This document shows, one piece after another, positions 1-14,000 of a DNA stretch of 64,000 nucleotides. The translations under genes and the position numbers were made by a program. A model generated the notes under the pieces. That model was not told the origin of the DNA and made no database searches. It saw only the letters and a program-made list of their open reading frames with translations. The stretch covers positions 4,307,806 to 4,371,805 of the forward strand of contig CM032811.1 in NCBI GenBank assembly GCA_019155185.1, read 5' to 3'. This stretch comes from Beaufortia kweichowensis. Its lineage: Eukaryota > Chordata > Actinopteri > Cypriniformes > Gastromyzontidae. The number at the start of each line of letters is the position of its first letter. The first letter of the stretch is position 1.

Positions 1-60
1 CACACCTGACAAGGAAAACAGACATTTTGATGTGATATATAAAGCAACTGACATTAAGTC

Positions 61-310
61 TTAAAGGGATAGTTCACCCAGAAATGAAAATTCTGTAATT
101 CCAAACCTGTATGACTTTCTTTCCTCTGCAGAACACAAAAGAAGATATTTTGAAGAACATTGGTAACCAAACAACACTGACCCCAACTGACTTCCACTGT
201 GTGGACACAAAGCCACTGAGACATTTCTCAACACAAAAGATTCTTTTTTCACAAAAGAAAAAATCATACAGGTTTGGAATGACATGGGGGTAGGTAAATG
301 AGGCAAGAAT
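61..310. repeat. Angel-like foldback element (cyprinid MITE)
   Basis: The left end reads as the 'aaagggatagttcaccca' type terminus. The interior has the 'gaacacaaaagaagatattt' and 'ttgacttccac' type blocks, and the right end returns 'catacaggtttggaatgac' followed by 'aggtaaatga'. The two halves are loosely complementary, as in cyprinid foldback MITEs. The family name Angel is from memory of teleost inverted-repeat elements and was not checked. Related copies occur at about 5,550, 9,020, 23,566, 32,190, 40,185 and 45,540. No coding capacity is visible. Confidence 0.7.
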
Positions 311-1659
311 TATTATTTTTTTATTTAATTTCTATTTTTTATTTTAGGGTATACTATACTTTTAACTTGTTTTAGTTATTTTTTATTTAAGTATCAACAA
401 TGCCTCCTAAAACTCCTAAAAATAGAATAGATTGGCATCCAGTAAAAGTACAGTGCTGTTGCTGTGTAATAGTTCCCTCTATATGGACTCTTATGCCACA
501 TGTGACACAATGACATTTCAAACCAGCACTGAAAATTCAGCCTCAGGCTAGCAACTTACAAAGCCCAAAAGGCCGTGGCCTGGTTAAGAGATATTCTGGG
601 ATGCATTCCCTCCCGATATCTTTAATATCCATCTTCACAACAGCAAAAAGAGAAGCATTAAAATAGACCTGATGTATGAACACATAAATAAATCCACACC
701 TCAGGGTCCTATGAGTGTTTTTAACCCTGTTATGGTTGGTTTTAACCCGAGGCAGGAGAATCCTTAGAGACAAGAGTACTTTTTAAGCAAATCATTCAGT
801 TGTTTTTTTGTTGCAAAAATAGCTCAAATGCATTGAGACCTATTGTATTTAATAGACAATGGAGCACAGAATGCAACCTTTACTTAGAATCTATTTAAGA
901 CATTAATCTTTCCAAGGTCTTTCCGGCCTCAGGGCTAAAAAAAGATAAAAAATTCATAAGTAAAAAGTTTGCTGTTCATTGAAAAGCAATGTACACCATT
1001 CAGAATCAGTGAATGTTGTACGATGTAGATAAATGGGAGGTGTATAGACTCCAGGAAAACACACCACTCTTTAGAGAAAGATGTGACTTGCAGATAAGAT
1101 TGAGCAGAGCAACAGAGGAAGGCTTGAAGAACATATGGCTGTATCGATGGTATTAGTTTCTCTTAATAGATCAGCCAAACGACACAGCTGCACATGGCCA
1201 TTATCAGAGATGTGAACTTCTGAAAAGTGGAGGAAATCTGGAAGTTTCTCTGGGTTCTGGTTTCTTTGTCCAAAGTTTCAGTTTTAGGAAAAACAAATCA
1301 GTAGTCTCATTAGACTTATGCATTTTTATTTTTTTATTGTATTTGATTCAAACATAAAAACTACTAGACTAAAAGCTAATATTTGTTACTACTAATTGTG
1401 GCACTACATTTATGCTTTTGACACTTTTTGATCCAAAGTGAGTCATTTATTCTGTAAAATTGCTATAAAATAGTCTTGATGCATGCATACATTTCGAATC
1501 AATGGTTGTCAACAGAAAATTATTGTAATAAATAAAAGTCCATCTTTCATAAATATGTTTAAAATACAAAAAAGGAGACTTTGGGCTGTCAGTATCCAGA
1601 GGCAATTATGATTATGAAATATGAAAAAGTAAACATCAAATAAACACTGTGAAAAAATT
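311..1659. other. AT-rich intergenic DNA, nothing recognised
   Basis: The frames on both strands are short and resemble no family I know. There is no tRNA and no clear repeat beyond short A/T runs. Confidence 0.5.
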
Positions 1660-1866
1660 CTTTGCTGCCTTTAATTTTAAAGTCCAATCAACTTGGCTTT
1701 ATAAGTCATTTAAACAGCTTTTTTACATTATTTCAACTAATAAAAATAAGTTGAAATTGTGTAACTTAATTTTATGAGTTGAAATGACTTGTAATAGTTG
1801 AAATAATGTAAAAACTGTTTAAATGACTTATAAAGCCAAGTTGACTGGACTTGAAAATTTAAGGCA
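1660..1866. repeat. Long-armed inverted repeat (foldback MITE)
   Basis: The arm at 1681-1738 ('agtccaatcaacttggcttt' onward) is nearly the exact reverse complement of 1796-1851, which ends 'aagccaagttgactggact'. The complementarity continues outward into a 'ctttaattttaaag'-like terminus on both sides. About 57 bp of AT-rich DNA separates the arms. The structure is that of a non-autonomous DNA element. No target-site duplication was identified with certainty, so the family is not assigned. Confidence 0.7.
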
Positions 1867-3812
1867 ATATGCACTGCAGTTCTGAACATTATAAAGACAC
1901 TGGTTCAAAAATACTTAATTAAATTACTTATATATTACATATTTTATAATATAATAAATAATATACAAATATAATATCATATTTTATTATATATTAGGGC
2001 TGTTAATGGGGAAAAGCCCTATCAAGAAAACAGGATGGTTTGCCTCCCTTGCCTCTTTTGAGTCTGACAGAATGCTACTGGGTAAAATCTTTCAATGCGT
2101 CTATTTAAGCTCAGTCATGAAGCGTTATGTGTTAAAAGCTCACAAAATTACTGCAACAAGAAACCAATTTGCTTCAAATGCAAAATGACATAGCTACAGA
2201 TGTCCAAACCCCCACGGTTGAGCTTCAGGGGTCTCAACATCAACAAACTAAAACAGGCTGATCAAACATCACAGTTGTGTGTACCGCTTATGTGAGGAAA
2301 AGCCAACGGGGTGAACTGAGCCCTGGAGGATCTGGGCTGATCGGTCAGGGCCGAGGAACAAGCCAAGTCATGTCCGCTGGAAAGAGCAATTCGACCCCCT
2401 GCCAGTTTCTGATCTTTATCTGACCTTCTGTGAGTATTTCTGACCGGCATTGAGCTAATGCCTGGAAGCTGTGTAACCCCCAAACGCACACACACATGCT
2501 CCTCTCAGCTATTTGTCTTCAATGGGACATGCTCCACTACCCTGGGAAGCAAGAGTGAGTGTCCGGACATAGAGGATACATCCTGGGAGATGTTTTGGCT
2601 ATTGCTTGTTACTGCTTCTCAAGTGCTTTGGCAACACAGTGCTAAGTCACACTAAGTTAGCATGCACAGATTTCCTGATTTACTAAACAAAGGAAAAGAA
2701 GCTGAGGGTGAAGATATGTGGACAAGTCACAATAATTAGAAGATAAGACTGAAATAGGAGAGACTAGGGGCTAGTTGTCACATTTTTCCCCCAGTGAATA
2801 ATTCTCAGGATAGATCTTTTTAAATATTTGAAATACGCATTTTAAAGTAATTTTCAAAGGAACACACTAAACTAATATTTCATATGAATTCATTATGTTT
2901 TTGGCCAACAACAATTACAATCTAAACTTTGTACAAAAGTACAATATATGAAGCAAACACAGAAAAATTGACATATAGTTCTACCCTTGTTGCGAGAATA
3001 GTTCAGCCTTTTCAATTAAACCTAATTACCCTCTCTAAAGTATATTGTAGTTTTTTTGTTAATCTGACAGCTTTTTAATTTTTTTTACACTGAAGTAATC
3101 CACACTGTCAATTTGTAAAAGACAAAAAAACAAAATATTGTCCACATATGTGCTATATTTCAAATCTTTTTAATGATGCTTGTTTGCAAAGACGTAAGGG
3201 TAAGTTGATAATGACAGGAAATGTCTTTTATGTGAAGTTTTCCTTTAAAAACACGCTGTAACAAGATAAGCCAAGAAGAAATGCTTTTACTTCTATTTTA
3301 GTTCGTGCCAAAAAAGCTCTCAAAACAAACTGTGTGATGAAACACAAAAGAAAAGGAAGAGATGACTAAAGGAAGGGGCTGTAATACTGATGACAGTGCA
3401 TTTATCTTATCAGGCCGTCCTCTTCTACACTGTCAACAGCTCCACACACCAACACCATAAAACAACTGCAAATTATAAGACAGCTGAGCCATTTATGTCT
3501 AAGCTTTGTTTTTATTTCCAGGCCAAAACACATAAGAAAGGATTAGGACTTGTCTGTTGTTTGTTTGAAAGTATTGCTCTGTCATTGTGTACTCACCCTG
3601 ATGTTGTTCCAAAAGAGAAATTCTGAAGTGATGGTTAATCTGTTAAATGAAATTGTAGTAAATGAGGACTAGAGGTTTTAAGCTTAAAAAATCTATTATC
3701 TATAAAAATGATCTGCCTTGAAAGAAGGATTGTTTTTAAATATGAAATGGGAATCTGCCATCCGACATAGATACGACATGGAGTGACCTTTTTTAGTTGG
3801 AGAAAATGCTAA

Positions 3813-3843
<31 letters not shown>

Positions 3844-4853
3844 CACTATACTATTTTGTCTTTAAAATAACAAAACAGCAAAATTCCCACTGGCATTCCA
3901 TATGCACAGGGGGCTGTATAGAAGTTTCACATATTAAAAGATTGAATGGTTTATTGGAGAACCAAAAATGGTTCTTCCATGTCATCGCTGTACCTTGTAG
4001 CACCTTCATTTTTAAGGATTTTGAAAATTAAATAAAAAATTTTAAACTGTGAAATTTAATTCTCATTTTGGGTTGAAAACAAACACGGTTGAAATCAGAT
4101 ATGAGCAGTTTGAGCAATTCCTCCTTCAAGATTACAGTCATGTGGTTCTGCAACATAAAGTTTTGGCAGTGAACAGTTGACTGGAAGCAACATGTTAAGG
4201 AATCTGTGAATGATGTCATTTAAAAATGTTTGGAATTCATGCACCAGTAAAGAAGATCATGTTGCATGTTATCCAAATATGAAGATGTTTAATGAAGATG
4301 AGGTCATTCTAAGTATCACCATTCACCAACATTGAGTGTGCATTTCACATTAAATTCTCTCTTTAAATTCTTCTGTCATATTTAAACTTAAGTAATTGCC
4401 AAAGACTTTTGTATGGACAGTGATATACAGTCTAATGTCAGACATCTCTCAACAAATCCCTCAATGACTCTGACAGCTACGTGCACAGCATGATGTACAG
4501 AAACCCGGCAAACTGCCGGCAAACCTAAAGGTTAAATTGGGTGTTTTGATGAAAAATACAGAAAGGCTCAAAATGCGGTCTGGACCACCATCATTTGTTT
4601 ATGCTAATGCTTGCTGGAATGATGCTTACATGTCATTGGTGTAATTCAGTTTATATTTATTGGTATGCACCTGGGTCACCTCTGCCTGGGATTAAACTTA
4701 CAACAACCATACAGCCTTCTCCAGCAGAGCCTGTCCCGACATGAAACAGGACAAATGAGAACTGTATAGCCTTTAGTGATGTCAGGATGATGTCATTGAC
4801 TGTGAAGAATGATGATGTCCAATAATCCACACAGACATCACACACCTGGACGT
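1867..4853. other. Intergenic DNA with minor repeats
   Basis: No supportable gene. There is a short TAA microsatellite at about 3811-3838 and a fragment of the Angel-like element near 3590-3625 ('tactcaccctgatgttgttcc'). A stretch around 3940-4030 contains 'gaaccaaaaatggttctt' and resembles a dispersed fish repeat. A GC-richer stretch at about 2,200-2,650 has no recognisable coding content. Confidence 0.45.
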
Positions 4854-4878
4854 ACACACACACACACACACACACACA
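4854..4878. repeat. (AC)n microsatellite
   Basis: An uninterrupted AC dinucleotide run of about 12 units. Confidence 0.95.
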
Positions 4879-7741
4879 TGCACGTTTATCTATCAAAAGA
4901 AAACGTTTTTGCATTTTTAAATCGCAATTTAAAAAAACTTCATATTCAAATTTTGTAGAAAATATTTACAATATTATTTTATATAAATGTCTATAAAGGG
5001 AGGTTTTACTCACTTTTGTCCTCAAATAAAGGTTAAGTAGACGTGGAGTGTTTGAAGACGTGGTGTTCTACAAAATGCGAATTGATATGAAGGAACTGTA
5101 TGAAATGAACTTCATATGTAGCCTACGTGATTCATGCTGAAATCTGTGTTGTGTTGTGTATGTTGATGCTTTTCCAAGCATCAACATGTATGTATGTGTA
5201 TGTTGATGCTTTTATCTTCTTTTGAAGCTGTACTGTATGTATCTGGCAAACATTACAGCCATTGCTGTAGAGGAATGGTTGATTGACAGGTGAGTTGGCA
5301 GTCCTTTACTGTTGTCTGGAACGCATCAGGATTAACGTTTGTTGGACAGTTTTTGAATCTGGTTTGAATAACCCAATCACAAAAAGATTTGCAAGCGTTT
5401 ACAGCTGTGTTTAGCACCTGTCCACTTGTGACTGGATTGCCCGAAACGGATGTTAATGTAAGATGTAAACACAGGATCACACACTGTGCTTAAAAAGTCT
5501 CCAGTCAAATGTCAGCAAGATCAATATAAACATTGTCATTAAAATCTATCATAAAGACAAAGAAGATATTTTGACATTTTATGTTTTAATATAATGTTTT
5601 GTGTCCATACAATGGAAGTCAATGGGGGCCAATGTTGTTTGGTTACCAACATTGTTTAAAATATCTTCTTTTGTGTTCTGCAAAAGAAAATCCCTATACT
5701 CCTAGTACGTCAACAGTGGTCTCATTAGTGCATTTTATTTCCCCCAAAACAAATCCAAGATAAATCTGATATCTAAATCAAACATATCATAAATCTTCTG
5801 AGCTTTGAAAGTACAACATCCAAACAAAACAAATTTACTCTAGGATCAAATACCCAGCATCATACTTCATACACGCACATGCACACCTGTTAAATCAAGC
5901 ATTATGACACAGCACCAGTCTAACTTTGACCTCTTACTCAACGTCCCTTCAGTTTCTGGCTGATGAAAGCAAGTTTTGTGTCACACACATGGGTCTCACA
6001 CAGGTCCCGAGGCTCAACTCCACACAATACTGATGACATAATACCAGGTGCAGCACACACCTGCATTACAGTTTCTCTATTCTTCTATAGTTCTCTGTAT
6101 GTTTCCAGACCACTCTTATTGTTCTTTTATACCTTCAAAGACACACAAGTGTTGTTTATCTTTCGGTTGCTCCATTCCCTTCTTCTCAATCTTGGTTTTC
6201 TTCTTTGTGAAATGACTATAGTGTTTATTTGTTTGAGTGGTGTTGATGTTATAAGACATAATAGAGACATGGAGGATGTGTCCTAGCAGTTGCCCTATTA
6301 TTTTCTGTATATAAGGAACAATGCTCTTTTGTATGTGTGTGTGTTCATTACGTGCTATTGTGTTCAGACCCCTTCATGAGCTCGCACAACTGTGTTACGA
6401 GTTTCTTTGTTTTGTGGGAAAACTTACTAAAAGGTGTGCATTGCAACAGGAACGAGAAAGAAAAAAATCTATTCAACCTAATGTTTACATGTAGTTTAAT
6501 GCTTTTGTGTTGATAGTTTAGCAACATGCAACATTATTTTGCTGATCTTATTCACATTTATGCAATTATCAGTATGTTTTTACCTTGCTAATCAAACTCA
6601 TGACCTCTGCACTGCTCTTCCAATTGAGTTTTTACATATTCAGGCAAAATCACACATTTTTTGTGTGATTTTCTTTCATTTGTGTTTTTGTTGACTGACG
6701 GTTAGCCTAAAAGCCTGCATTAAATGAATCTAAATGCTTACACACACCTCGAAAACCCAAGATTATATAAGATCAGATTCCGCACCTCAAGGACATAGGC
6801 TTATAATTAGCACCATCACGAGCTGTACTGACCTCCTGCCTGACCCTCCTTGGCTAAGTTAGGTGTGTATGACCACACCCTCTAAACTCTAAACCCCACC
6901 CACAGAAACATTAACATTAGCGTCTATTCACATGAAAGAAACGGCATCAGTCACTCATTAAGCTGCGCTGTAATTACACAACTTCAGCGAACTCAGCACA
7001 AGCTAATAGATGAGGACAGCGTGATGTTTCACAAACCACCTCTCCACCCCCAAACACATATGCCAACTTAGTGTCTTCCTTCTTATATCTGCAGTTGTTC
7101 GCATACTTGGCTATAGTATCTCTTATTGTCTATAACACATTCCCGGCAGACACAATAGCTGGATAAAATGACCCCATGCAGTGCATGACGGAGCCTAGGG
7201 TTACCCTAGAGGCACATCCACACAGTATGATGCTAGGAAATGTGTAATAGAATTGCTCACTAGCTGACATAAAGTGCAATATCCAGAGTGCCAACAGATG
7301 GCTTTATGCCCATCATCATTAAATATTTAAAAGTCTCAACTGAGGTTCAGGGGCATCTCACCATCATCCCTGAAGCTGTATCTCAATTTTATTTCTTTAT
7401 TTCATACTTCAGTAATCCAACACCTGTTACAATATTTAAGAACATACACATTTTTGTGTATTATGTGACTATTCAACAAAGGAATATACAATTTTCTGAA
7501 TATCAAGCTGGTGACGTTGAGTCTAATTTTTATGAAAAAACCTTTAATAACTAAAATTGTCCGTGACAATTTCAAAAATATACTTAATATTTGAATACAA
7601 AAATGTGAGTTCCCAATCTGTTTGAATCACTATCAACCAATTAAATCCCTTTTACAAATACTTTTAAATTTAAATTAAACCGTTTTGTACATGTTTTTAT
7701 GCAAAATTTTCAGTCTCAGTTTTATTTTTGTGTTAACGTAG
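4879..7741. other. Intergenic DNA
   Basis: It contains half of an Angel-like element at about 5,550-5,695 (with 'atggaagtcaatgggggcca' and 'aaaatatcttcttttgtgtt'). It also contains a short cysteine-rich open frame at 5253-5480 on the minus strand, which lacks an ATG and is reported as a finding only. I see no other gene. About 6,780-7,060 is slightly GC-richer and could be a conserved non-coding element, but only an alignment would show this. Confidence 0.45.
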
Positions 7742-7749
7742 CCTTAGAG

Positions 7750-7999
7750 CAGGGGTCTCCAATCTTTTTTCAGTTGAGAGCTACTTTTTAAAAAATTAAA
7801 GTGGTTGTGAGCTACTCACGTCACACAACGCTTAAAACTCTATATACGCATAAGCGTGATGACGTTACGTCGTTTTTTTTAAATGTTGGTTAATATTGTA
7901 AAATTCATAAATAATAAGACAATAAAAGATAAATAACATAAAATAAAGAAATAAAATCGAGCTACCGGTAGCTCGCGAGCTACGTGTTGGAGACCCCTG
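7750..7999. mobile_element. hAT-type MITE with intact 8-bp target duplication
   Basis: The left terminus CAGGGGTCTCCAA and the right terminus TTGGAGACCCCTG are exact inverted repeats. Outside them lie identical 8-bp direct repeats, CCTTAGAG, at 7742-7749 and 8000-8007. The 8-bp duplication and the CAGGGGTC-type end are the signature of hAT-superfamily insertion. At 250 bp with no open frame the element is non-autonomous. It includes palindromic 'gagctaccggtagctc' at about 7970. Confidence 0.88.
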
Positions 8000-8007
8000 C
8001 CTTAGAG

Positions 8008-11000
8008 TATCTCCTAAAACTGTTTAGAAGAAATAAAAATGCAAAAATGAGAAAAATGCAAAAAAAAATAAAAAAATTATTTTTTTATTAAATAAAATTA
8101 TTATAATATTATAAAATTAATGTAGATTCTATAGATAAAATATTCTGGATTTGAGTAAATTTGATGAGAAACATTTGAGTTTCTATTCAAATAATACAAA
8201 AAATACAAATAATACTATTTTCTTTTGATTGCAGACTTAAAATCTGAGGTCAGTTTATGACATTGTTGAGATCTCTTCTGAATCTCTAATAGAGACAGAA
8301 GTTTCAATTTGCTCTCCCTTTATTTACATTATTTAATTATTATTATTTAAATTTATTTATTAAAATTATTATTGATGTCTAGGAGAAATAATTATGATGT
8401 TAAAGAAATCTCACTTGTGATTTTTCCTTCCTATAATAAAATGCATCAACACAGAACAAAAAACTTTACAAGCAAAATAACTGTGAGCTTTATGATTTTT
8501 CCTTAAATGTACAAAGCTGCTAAGTCAAACATTAATAAATCAGCTAACTTTAGCCCGGCTGAAATCAAATTAGCCCTGTACAAGTTTATTCCTTCCCTAA
8601 ACCAGCACGTTCTGTGTTCAGCACGTCATGTTCTGTGTTGTGTATCATGTGTATCTTCCCCACTTAAAAGGGTTCTCCATTAATTTTGACATTGTGTGAT
8701 ATATGTCATCTCTCCAGCATGTCTCAACTGCAGCAGTTTGAGAGTTACCAGTGGAATGTCTCAATACAAACATCTCAGATGATACTTAGCCTTCAGGCAT
8801 AAAGCCTCTTTAAAAGGTAATAAATCAGATTCCCATCTTTGATTTTGTATAGTACAGCACCCAATGTTTTTTATATCTTTACTTTTCTCTTTGGAAAATG
8901 GCAAAGGTGGACCACCAAAGATGCCATAGACACAAAAGTCTTAAATGAGGTGAACTGGAGACTGTAGGCTTTGAACTGGTGCCTAATGGGGAAATGGCCA
9001 AAACTAGCATATGTTTTTATTTATGTATTTTTTCATCATTTATTCACCTTTGTGTCATTGCAAACCTGTATGACTTTTCAAAACAATGTTTAAACAATGT
9101 TGATACACTGACCATTATTGACTTCCATTATATGGACAAAAACTCACTAAGAAATTTCTCAAAATATCTTCTCTTGTGTGACAGAAGAAAGAATCATATA
9201 CAGGTATTGACAACACGAGAGTGAATAAATGATGACAGGAACTATAATTTATAATCGAATTATTCCTTTAAACTAACTCTGCTTTGTCAGTGTTTATGTA
9301 AGCTACAATCAGACGTTGAAATGAACAAGCTTTTAGTCATGAAGCTGACAAGCTGTTTCAGGTCAAAGTTGAATGTTTGTTATTTTGCTTACAGGGAAGA
9401 TGGGAATGGCTCTTTGTAGTTTCCTTTACCTGAGCGATGCTGATTCAGCCTCGTCCATTCATGAAAACACCACACCTTGAAATCATACAGGAGAACCCAG
9501 CCCAGCAATCATCCTTTATTTCATAACAATACGTCTGTACTGTTGAGTAATGGACGATCCATCCTAAACACAGACACACACATATTGGGTTTCCATGTTT
9601 TATGGAGACTTTCCATAAACAGAATGACAAGCTGTACAGTACAAACCTTTTTGCATTATTACATTTTCAAATGAACATCATTCAGTATGATTTATTATCA
9701 ATTTGATTTGTGGACACACACACTGTTCCCTTTTCCATGGCGGACAACTCTCCTATTGCAACAAAATGTATGCCAAACATTTTTTTCTGTTGAGATCAAA
9801 GTGGGAGGTTATGGAAGTGTAGGTTTGTTTGCACATGGAGCAATAAATTTTCCTTGAAAACAACACAATAAAACATGTTTCCATGTCATCACATGCCACG
9901 GACTGACTCTCTTTTGTTGTTGCTCTGTGTGTGTTTTGCCATAATCTGTTTGTTTAAGGTCTTAAGTGATTTGGAACCAAAGCGAGTCCTTTCAGATTCA
10001 CATTAAGGTCTTTATTTTTCCCTCAAACTCTGCCATGTGTGCTAAAGTTGTGAGTTCATTTTGTGTAATTGTTTCATGATGAAAACATTTTCCTCAAAGC
10101 GACAATGCTGCGTGGAACATATGGTGGACAATAACTTTGATTATAATAATTTGGTGGTGAAGTGCATTTGTTGTTATTGCTTTAATCTTCACGTATTACG
10201 TGTGACCATATGTGACTGATCCATTTTGATGAGATATAAAACTCGCCAGCTTTCCTATGATTACAAACAAGACACTTTATTTTTTTTACTTCCCGTTCAG
10301 TGATTTTCTGCAGTATAGTCTGATTCAATGTATCTGTATGATATAAATAAAAGACAGAGTTACGGCAAGCAAAGACATCTGCTGTGCCTTCATTTGCAGT
10401 TCATAAACCTCTCGCCCGAAGCATAAGAGGAGAACTACAACATGTGTTGAAATTTTTAACAGCCCAGGAACAAAGAGCTTACTCACCTGTTCTTCTGTCT
10501 CCTCCAGCGCAAAACAAAACAACATGGGTGGGTGCCAACGTGCCAAACACAGATACACTGTGTTCTAACTCTTTTTTTCCACACTGTAAGCTTATGGAAA
10601 ATGTTTGGCACAGCACTCTGTAGATATAAGTGTGATAACATCTCAGGGAGAGGACTGGACTGATACTGAAGCATAAAAATAATCTCTTTCAACTAGATTT
10701 GGTCAGGAGTGATCTGAAGGGTTGAGTTGGTGGATGTAAGTGCATGTTAAATAAGCATCAGAGTGGCCTAAAGCTGTTGATACCTCCAAGTGTCTAGGGT
10801 GTTGTAGCATACGGGTCAAAAATCTAGGCTAGAAATCAAAAGATTGTAGGTTCAAACAGTGCGAAAGATAATGCATAAATTATTACTGTTGCGGCCTATG
10901 AGCAAAATTGCTTCAAACTCATGACTTTCTTTTCTAGGTTCCCTATTCAACTCCTATACAACTCCAGTGTAAGGTTTAAGGGCTTTTTTCTAATAATTGT

Positions 11001-14000
11001 ATGTCCTATTTACATTATTATACTAATTCTTACAAAACCAACACCTCATAAAATAGTTACATTTTCTTATCTTCATAGGCCTAATCTCACAGGCCTCAGC
11101 CACCATTTACTTTCAGAATGACAGAAGCTGTCATTCATTTAATGTTGTTTCTGGAGGATTATTTTGTAATAAGTGTATACTGTAAGTTATTTTGTCTGAA
11201 GTGTGAGTAAAATCACCTGCAAGTGCACATGCTGTAAAATAGTGCACTGTAAATTATGCTAATTTGATATTTAAATTGTGTGTAAATGATACAGTTATTG
11301 TAACAGTAATATCTTGTTTAATATTATGTTAAGTTTGGTAAAACTTTTGATAAAACATTAATTTAGCCCAAGGAACATTTGTCTTTTGATAAAAGGATAA
11401 AAGTTCACAAAATGGCTAATTCTGTACTAAGCATCTGTATGATCCTTGTAGGTTTTAGTATAATTATTATAATAATTGAATGTTTTGCAAAAATTCATAC
11501 AAAATAGTCACCTCATAAAATAGTTACAAATTCCTGTAACAATATCTACAATATAAACAGTAATGTTTAGTAACACTCTATAGTCATTCAAAAAGAGAAC
11601 TTACAAACACTAAGCTAATAAATCATGTTATATCCTGTTATATCCAATCAAACAAACTACAGGGGTACACGAGGGAAGCCAAGCGGCACCCCTCCTACAA
11701 CCGCCATTGCTGCACGTTTCCCACACAGCACTGCCGTGACCTTTCACCTATGAGCCCCAAAGAGGTTAGCCTAAACAGGACCACCCTGCCTGGCTTAAGG
11801 GGGCGCCCCAGGGGGCTTCACCCCTCCTCCAGTCTCAGGGAAAGACCCTGGTGCTCAGGGCTGAATAGACCTATTTCAGGAGGTAGATGGTGTTGGGGGT
11901 GGTGGATGTGAGCAGGGGTTCAGGTTGACATGATGTCTGCTTGCTTTCACCGAGTACTTGATCTCATGGAGTTCAGCGGGTGCTGTTTGAGGAGCAGCGA
12001 GGCTCTAAATGCTGACATCTGTCCCTACTTCCCTTACATAGGGGCCTGTTTACACGACTGTGGGCAGATCAGGTTTAGAGAGCAGAGCAGGGTGAGCAAA
12101 CCTCAGCAGCTGAAATTCATCCAGTGGATGACAAATTGTGGAAATAAAAGGCATATAGAGCATTATATGCATTATATTTCTTTTGATGCAAGTTGTTTAC
12201 AAAACAATGCTGCTGAGAAAACAACAAAAAACATTATTAACATTTTAATGGATTTAATGGTTATAGTGGAAATTGTATTGGTTTTAATGGAAATTATAAT
12301 GGTCTCTATAGCCTAGTAATGTGCTGGGTTCTGTTAGTGGGATGTTATTTGGCAGATGGGAACCAAATAATCCTAATGAAATAAGACCCAAAACACACTA
12401 CATAGGAATTTGTAATGGTTTAATGGTAATACGGCTGATGGTTCATAATACAATGGTATTATTGTATTGGTTTTCTTTAGCAGGAAAACCAAAGACAAAA
12501 TCAAAGACTGCTTTAAAAAATCTCAGTCGTATCTCCTAGATGACAATACGATTACATAAAATATAAGCTGTTGTAAGTCTCCTAAGCTATTTCTCACAAG
12601 TGTCTCCCGAGAGTTTTTTTAAGAGATCTCAACAATCTATCTTGAATATGTCTCGAGCTGAACGTCTACAATCAATATTCAGAAAATGTGAATGTCTATT
12701 TTGAATGAGATAGCTGGCTCGTACAAAACTCAAGTTTTACTTCAGTACACGTTGTAGTAACTTGGTATTTTGGCAGAAGCAATGTTTACTGTGATTTTTG
12801 TAAAGGGTAACTGCCAAAAGAAATAAAAGAGGAATGATTAACTCAAAGATTTATGTTGCTGTTTGCTGGCTTTTTTATATTTTTGTCATGTATTTTGCCG
12901 TGTGGTTTGTAGTGCAGCATGTTGTTCTGTGAGAAATGAAATGGATTGAGATGTAAATCTCACCTCTCTAGCTTTAAATCTCTCTTTATCACCTGTCATA
13001 TAATGCTTTCAGGGGTTTCTCACAGCTCGACAACTGCCCTAATAAAGCTGCCGGATTTCACCCTGTGCTGTCTGCCTGTTAACCTCCATTACCTGAGACT
13101 TCCACTTCAGCTGAAAGCCATAACTATTGGGACTACGTGTGTAGTTAGAGGTGCGCAAATTGGTTCCCATGATTTTTGTAAAAACAAATGTACACGCTTT
13201 TCATCAGAGCAGTTACGATCATTTATTAAAGCTAAAATAAACTAATGTTTAACATTTGACTGGACCAGTGTGTCTAGAAAAATATATTGTAGTGAAATAT
13301 AGAAAGTGTAAGTTTTTACACAATATTCAAATGATACACAGTGATACACAGTATAATGTCATTGATATATTGGACTGTACAAGTGCTTTCAAAGTTAGGG
13401 GAAATAATAAGACAACTCTAGGACAAAATTTTGTAGTTTGTGAAAATGTTTATAAATCCAATAAAAAGTATTTTAAAGTAATGTTTGTTTATTTTATTTT
13501 TATATTTTATTATTTCACCTACAAAAAAATCATAAAAAGTGAATTATTAATATTTAAGCTAGCATATATATTTGTTGTCAGGCATAAAATTTAAAACAAC
13601 AAAATCATACTTTTGTTATGGAACAGAAGGGACTGAGTCAGTGGATTAACAGAAAAGGTATCTTTAATGAAACAGAAAAACAGAATGGTAAACAAACAGG
13701 TGAGTAACTCAAACTAATACTGTCCTGGGAGTGCAGATGAACTTCGGGGAACACAGAAGACGAAGATGAGGAGAAACACTGAAGACTCGACGAAGATCAA
13801 TCCAAGGGGAGCTGCTCGCTAACACAGGTGAGTGAGTCCGGGTAACAATAGTGTAGACTGGACACTGAACTGAACAAAACACACAGTATATAAAGAGTCC
13901 GGATTATTGCCGACAGGTGCTGGTGTTGATGGTGATGACGATGAACAACAGGTGTGCGGAGGTGCAGGGTGACATGGGAAGTGAAGTTTAAACACAAGAT

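Noticed and set aside
11930..12316. 128-codon frame as a protein gene
   Set aside because: The second half is AT-rich low complexity, no domain is recognisable, and there are no splice-coherent neighbours; only the GC island is kept as an observation.
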